A stretch of DNA of 64,000 bases from Colletes latitarsis. Its lineage: Eukaryota > Arthropoda > Insecta > Hymenoptera > Colletidae. Each line of letters begins with the position of its first letter. The first letter of the stretch is position 1. The notes under the pieces were generated by a model that saw only the letters and a program-made list of their open reading frames with translations, did no database searches and was not told where the DNA came from. This document shows positions 62,601-64,000 of this stretch, piece after piece. The DNA lies in NCBI RefSeq assembly GCF_051014445.1, contig NW_027488368.1, positions 4,464,001 through 4,528,000 on the forward strand, written 5' to 3'. The position numbers were made by a program, and so were the translations under genes.

Positions 62601-64000
62601 TATGTCTCGGTTAGGTCTGGTATTTGCCCTCATCTGGCTCGTACTTTCGCATTTTTCGCATTCTTGTTGGCCAGATCCTGGCCTTTTTCTGGTTTGGATA
62701 ACGTAGTACTGTGGTACCACACCGAAACAGTCAGTTAAACTTGGTTGCGAATTATATTTCAGAGGATAACGCTGGTTATGACTGGGTTAGTTATCATATT
62801 TCCAATCATCTGGCTCATACTTTCGCGTTTTTCGCATACTTGTTTGCCAGATCCAGGGTTTTTTCTGGTTTGGATCCCGTAGTAATGTGGTTCCACACCG
62901 AAACAGTCAATTAAACCTGGTTGCGATTAATATTTTAGAGGATAACGCCGGTTATGTCTCGGTTAGGTCTGGTATTTGCCCTCATCTGGCTCGTACTTTC
63001 GCATTTTTCGCATTCTTGTCGGGCAGATCCTGGGTTTTTTCTGGTTTGGATAAAGTAGTAATGTGGTACCACACTGAAACAGTCAATAAAAGCTGGTTCC
63101 AATTAATAGTTTGGAGGATAACGCAGGTTACGTTTGGGTTAGTACTGGTATTTGCAATCATCAGGCTCATACTTTCGCGTTTTTCGCATACTTGTTGGCC
63201 AGATCCTGGGTTCTTTCTGGTTTGGATAACGTAGTAATGTGGTACCACACTGAAACTGTCAATAAAAGCTGGTTCCGATTAAAATTTTAGAGGATAACGC
63301 CGCTTACGTCTTGGTTAGGTCTGGTATTTGCCCTCATCTGGTTCGTACTTTCGCATTTTTCGCATACTTGTTGGCCAGATCCAGGCCTTTTTCTGGTTTG
63401 GATCACGTAGTAATGCGGTACCACACCGAAACAGTCAATTAAACCTGGTTGCGATTACTATTTTGGAGGATAACGCCGGTTATGTCTGGGTTAGGTCTGG
63501 TATTTGCCCACATCTGGCTTGTACTTTCGCGTTTTTCGCATACTTGTTGGCCAGATCCTGAGTTTTTTCTGGTTTGGATCCCGTAGTAATGTGGTACCAC
63601 ACTGATACAGTCAATAGAAGCTGGTTCCGATAAGTATTTTAGAGGATCACGCTGGTTATGTCTGGGTTAGATCTGTTTTTTGCTACCATCTGGCACATAC
63701 TTTCGCGTTTTTCGCATACTTGTTGGCCACATCCTGGCCTTTTTCTGGCTTGGACCACGTAGTAATGCGGTACCACACCGCAACGGACAATCAAACCTGG
63801 TTGCGATTAATATTTTAGAGGATAACGCCGCATATGTCTCGGTTAGGTCTGGGATTTGCAATCATCTGGCTCGTACTTTCGCATTTTTCGCATACTTGTT
63901 GGCCAGATCCTGTCCTTTTTCTGGTTTGGGTCACGTAGTAACGCGGTAGCACACCGATACAGTCAATTAAACCTGGTTGAGATTACTATTTTGGAGGATA
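55590..64000. repeat. 29-monomer higher-order unit, two copies (offset 5,098 then 5,096 bp)
   Basis: The region 55590-58904 pairs with 60688-64000. Most of the length is nearly identical, but two patches differ (57280-57470 against 62378-62566, and about 58100-58350 against 63196-63446), after which identity returns. The offset drops by 2 across the first patch because the two copies carry different small deletions there (1 bp against 3 bp). 29 x 176 is 5,104, so the unit is a 29-mer with small deletions. The second copy runs off the window. Confidence 0.85.

Larger units (their letters stand above)
14880..64000. repeat. 176-bp satellite array, type B monomers (right arm)
   Basis: About 279 tandem monomers without any inserted gene or element that I could find. 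Type B is marked by GATAACGCCGGTTATGTC or GATAACGCTGGTTATGTC, TTGCGATTAATATT or TTCCGATTAATATT, CTTGTTGGCCAGATCC and CAGTCAATTAAACC. Many blocks recur at exact or near multiples of 176 bp. Common length variants are a 6-bp deletion (CACACTGTCAATAAAAGC, 170-bp monomer) between about 15.4 and 35.4 kb, and a 3-bp-shorter ACTTGTTTAGATCC variant between about 47.4 and 61.8 kb. Open frames up to about 155 codons arise by chance because 176 is not a multiple of 3 and the monomer has few stops. They have no family signature. Confidence 0.97.

Noticed and set aside
14972..63949. Many open frames of 65-155 codons on both strands, with similar peptide sequences, across the satellite
   Set aside because: They recur once per monomer, shift frame because 176 is not a multiple of 3, break at ordinary monomer variants and show no protein family. 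They are a by-product of a low-stop tandem repeat.
1..64000. CENP-B box in the satellite
   Set aside because: I looked for TTCGnnnnAnnCGGG on both strands of the consensus monomer. The TTTCGCATTTTTCGC part is only superficially similar and lacks the CGGG core.
1..64000. CRISPR array
   Set aside because: The 176-bp units are contiguous, with no unique spacers between short repeats, and the window carries a eukaryotic retroelement.

Overview
This window is almost entirely a tandem satellite array interrupted by one complete but damaged env-bearing Ty3/Gypsy LTR retrotransposon (errantivirus type). Satellite monomers of about 176 bp fill positions 1-5729 and 12954-64000, roughly 320 monomers and 89% of the window. 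The retroelement occupies 5734-12949 (7,216 bp). No host gene, tRNA, rRNA or CRISPR array was recognised. The Gag/Pol/Env layout with a furin-site, F-like envelope points to an arthropod, most likely an insect, nuclear genome. The order cannot be fixed from the sequence. The setting looks like heterochromatin (centromeric, pericentromeric or subtelomeric).

Layout: (1) 1-5729, diverged 'type A' monomers (typical joins: GATAACGCATGTTAGG, TTCGATCAATATT). (2) 5730-12953, the retroelement with its 4-bp GTAC target-site duplication. In order it has a 363-bp LTR, a tRNA-Leu primer site, a small leader uORF that carries a splice donor, gag, pol in the -1 frame after an AAATTTT slippery heptamer, env, a polypurine tract and a 363-bp LTR. 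(3) 12954-about 14880, type A again, with an isolated 'type B' stretch near 13.98-14.17 kb. (4) About 14880-64000, 'type B' monomers (GATAACGCCGGTTATG, TTGCGATTAATATT). Towards the right end these are organised into long near-identical multi-monomer blocks with offsets of about 3.15, 5.1 and 6.3 kb.

The element's parts fit one expression plan. The LTR supplies TATA and AATAAA signals, full-length RNA makes Gag and, by -1 slippage, Gag-Pol, and a spliced RNA would make Env starting from the uORF ATG. This copy cannot be autonomous as read. Pol has an in-frame TAG before its GPY/F module, and env is broken by a frameshift near 11.61 kb and by frame disruption at 12.17-12.22 kb. The LTRs differ at 7 of 363 sites, so the insertion is fairly young but older than the last homogenisation of the right-hand satellite blocks, which are above 99% identical.

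The most notable observations are: the insertion sits exactly at the centre of a 12-bp palindrome (TGTGGTACCACA) carried by most satellite monomers; the env donor, acceptor and phase agree across 4.4 kb; there is a sharp type A/type B array transition about 1-2 kb from the element; and a 29-monomer higher-order unit contains replaced patches that look like gene conversion.
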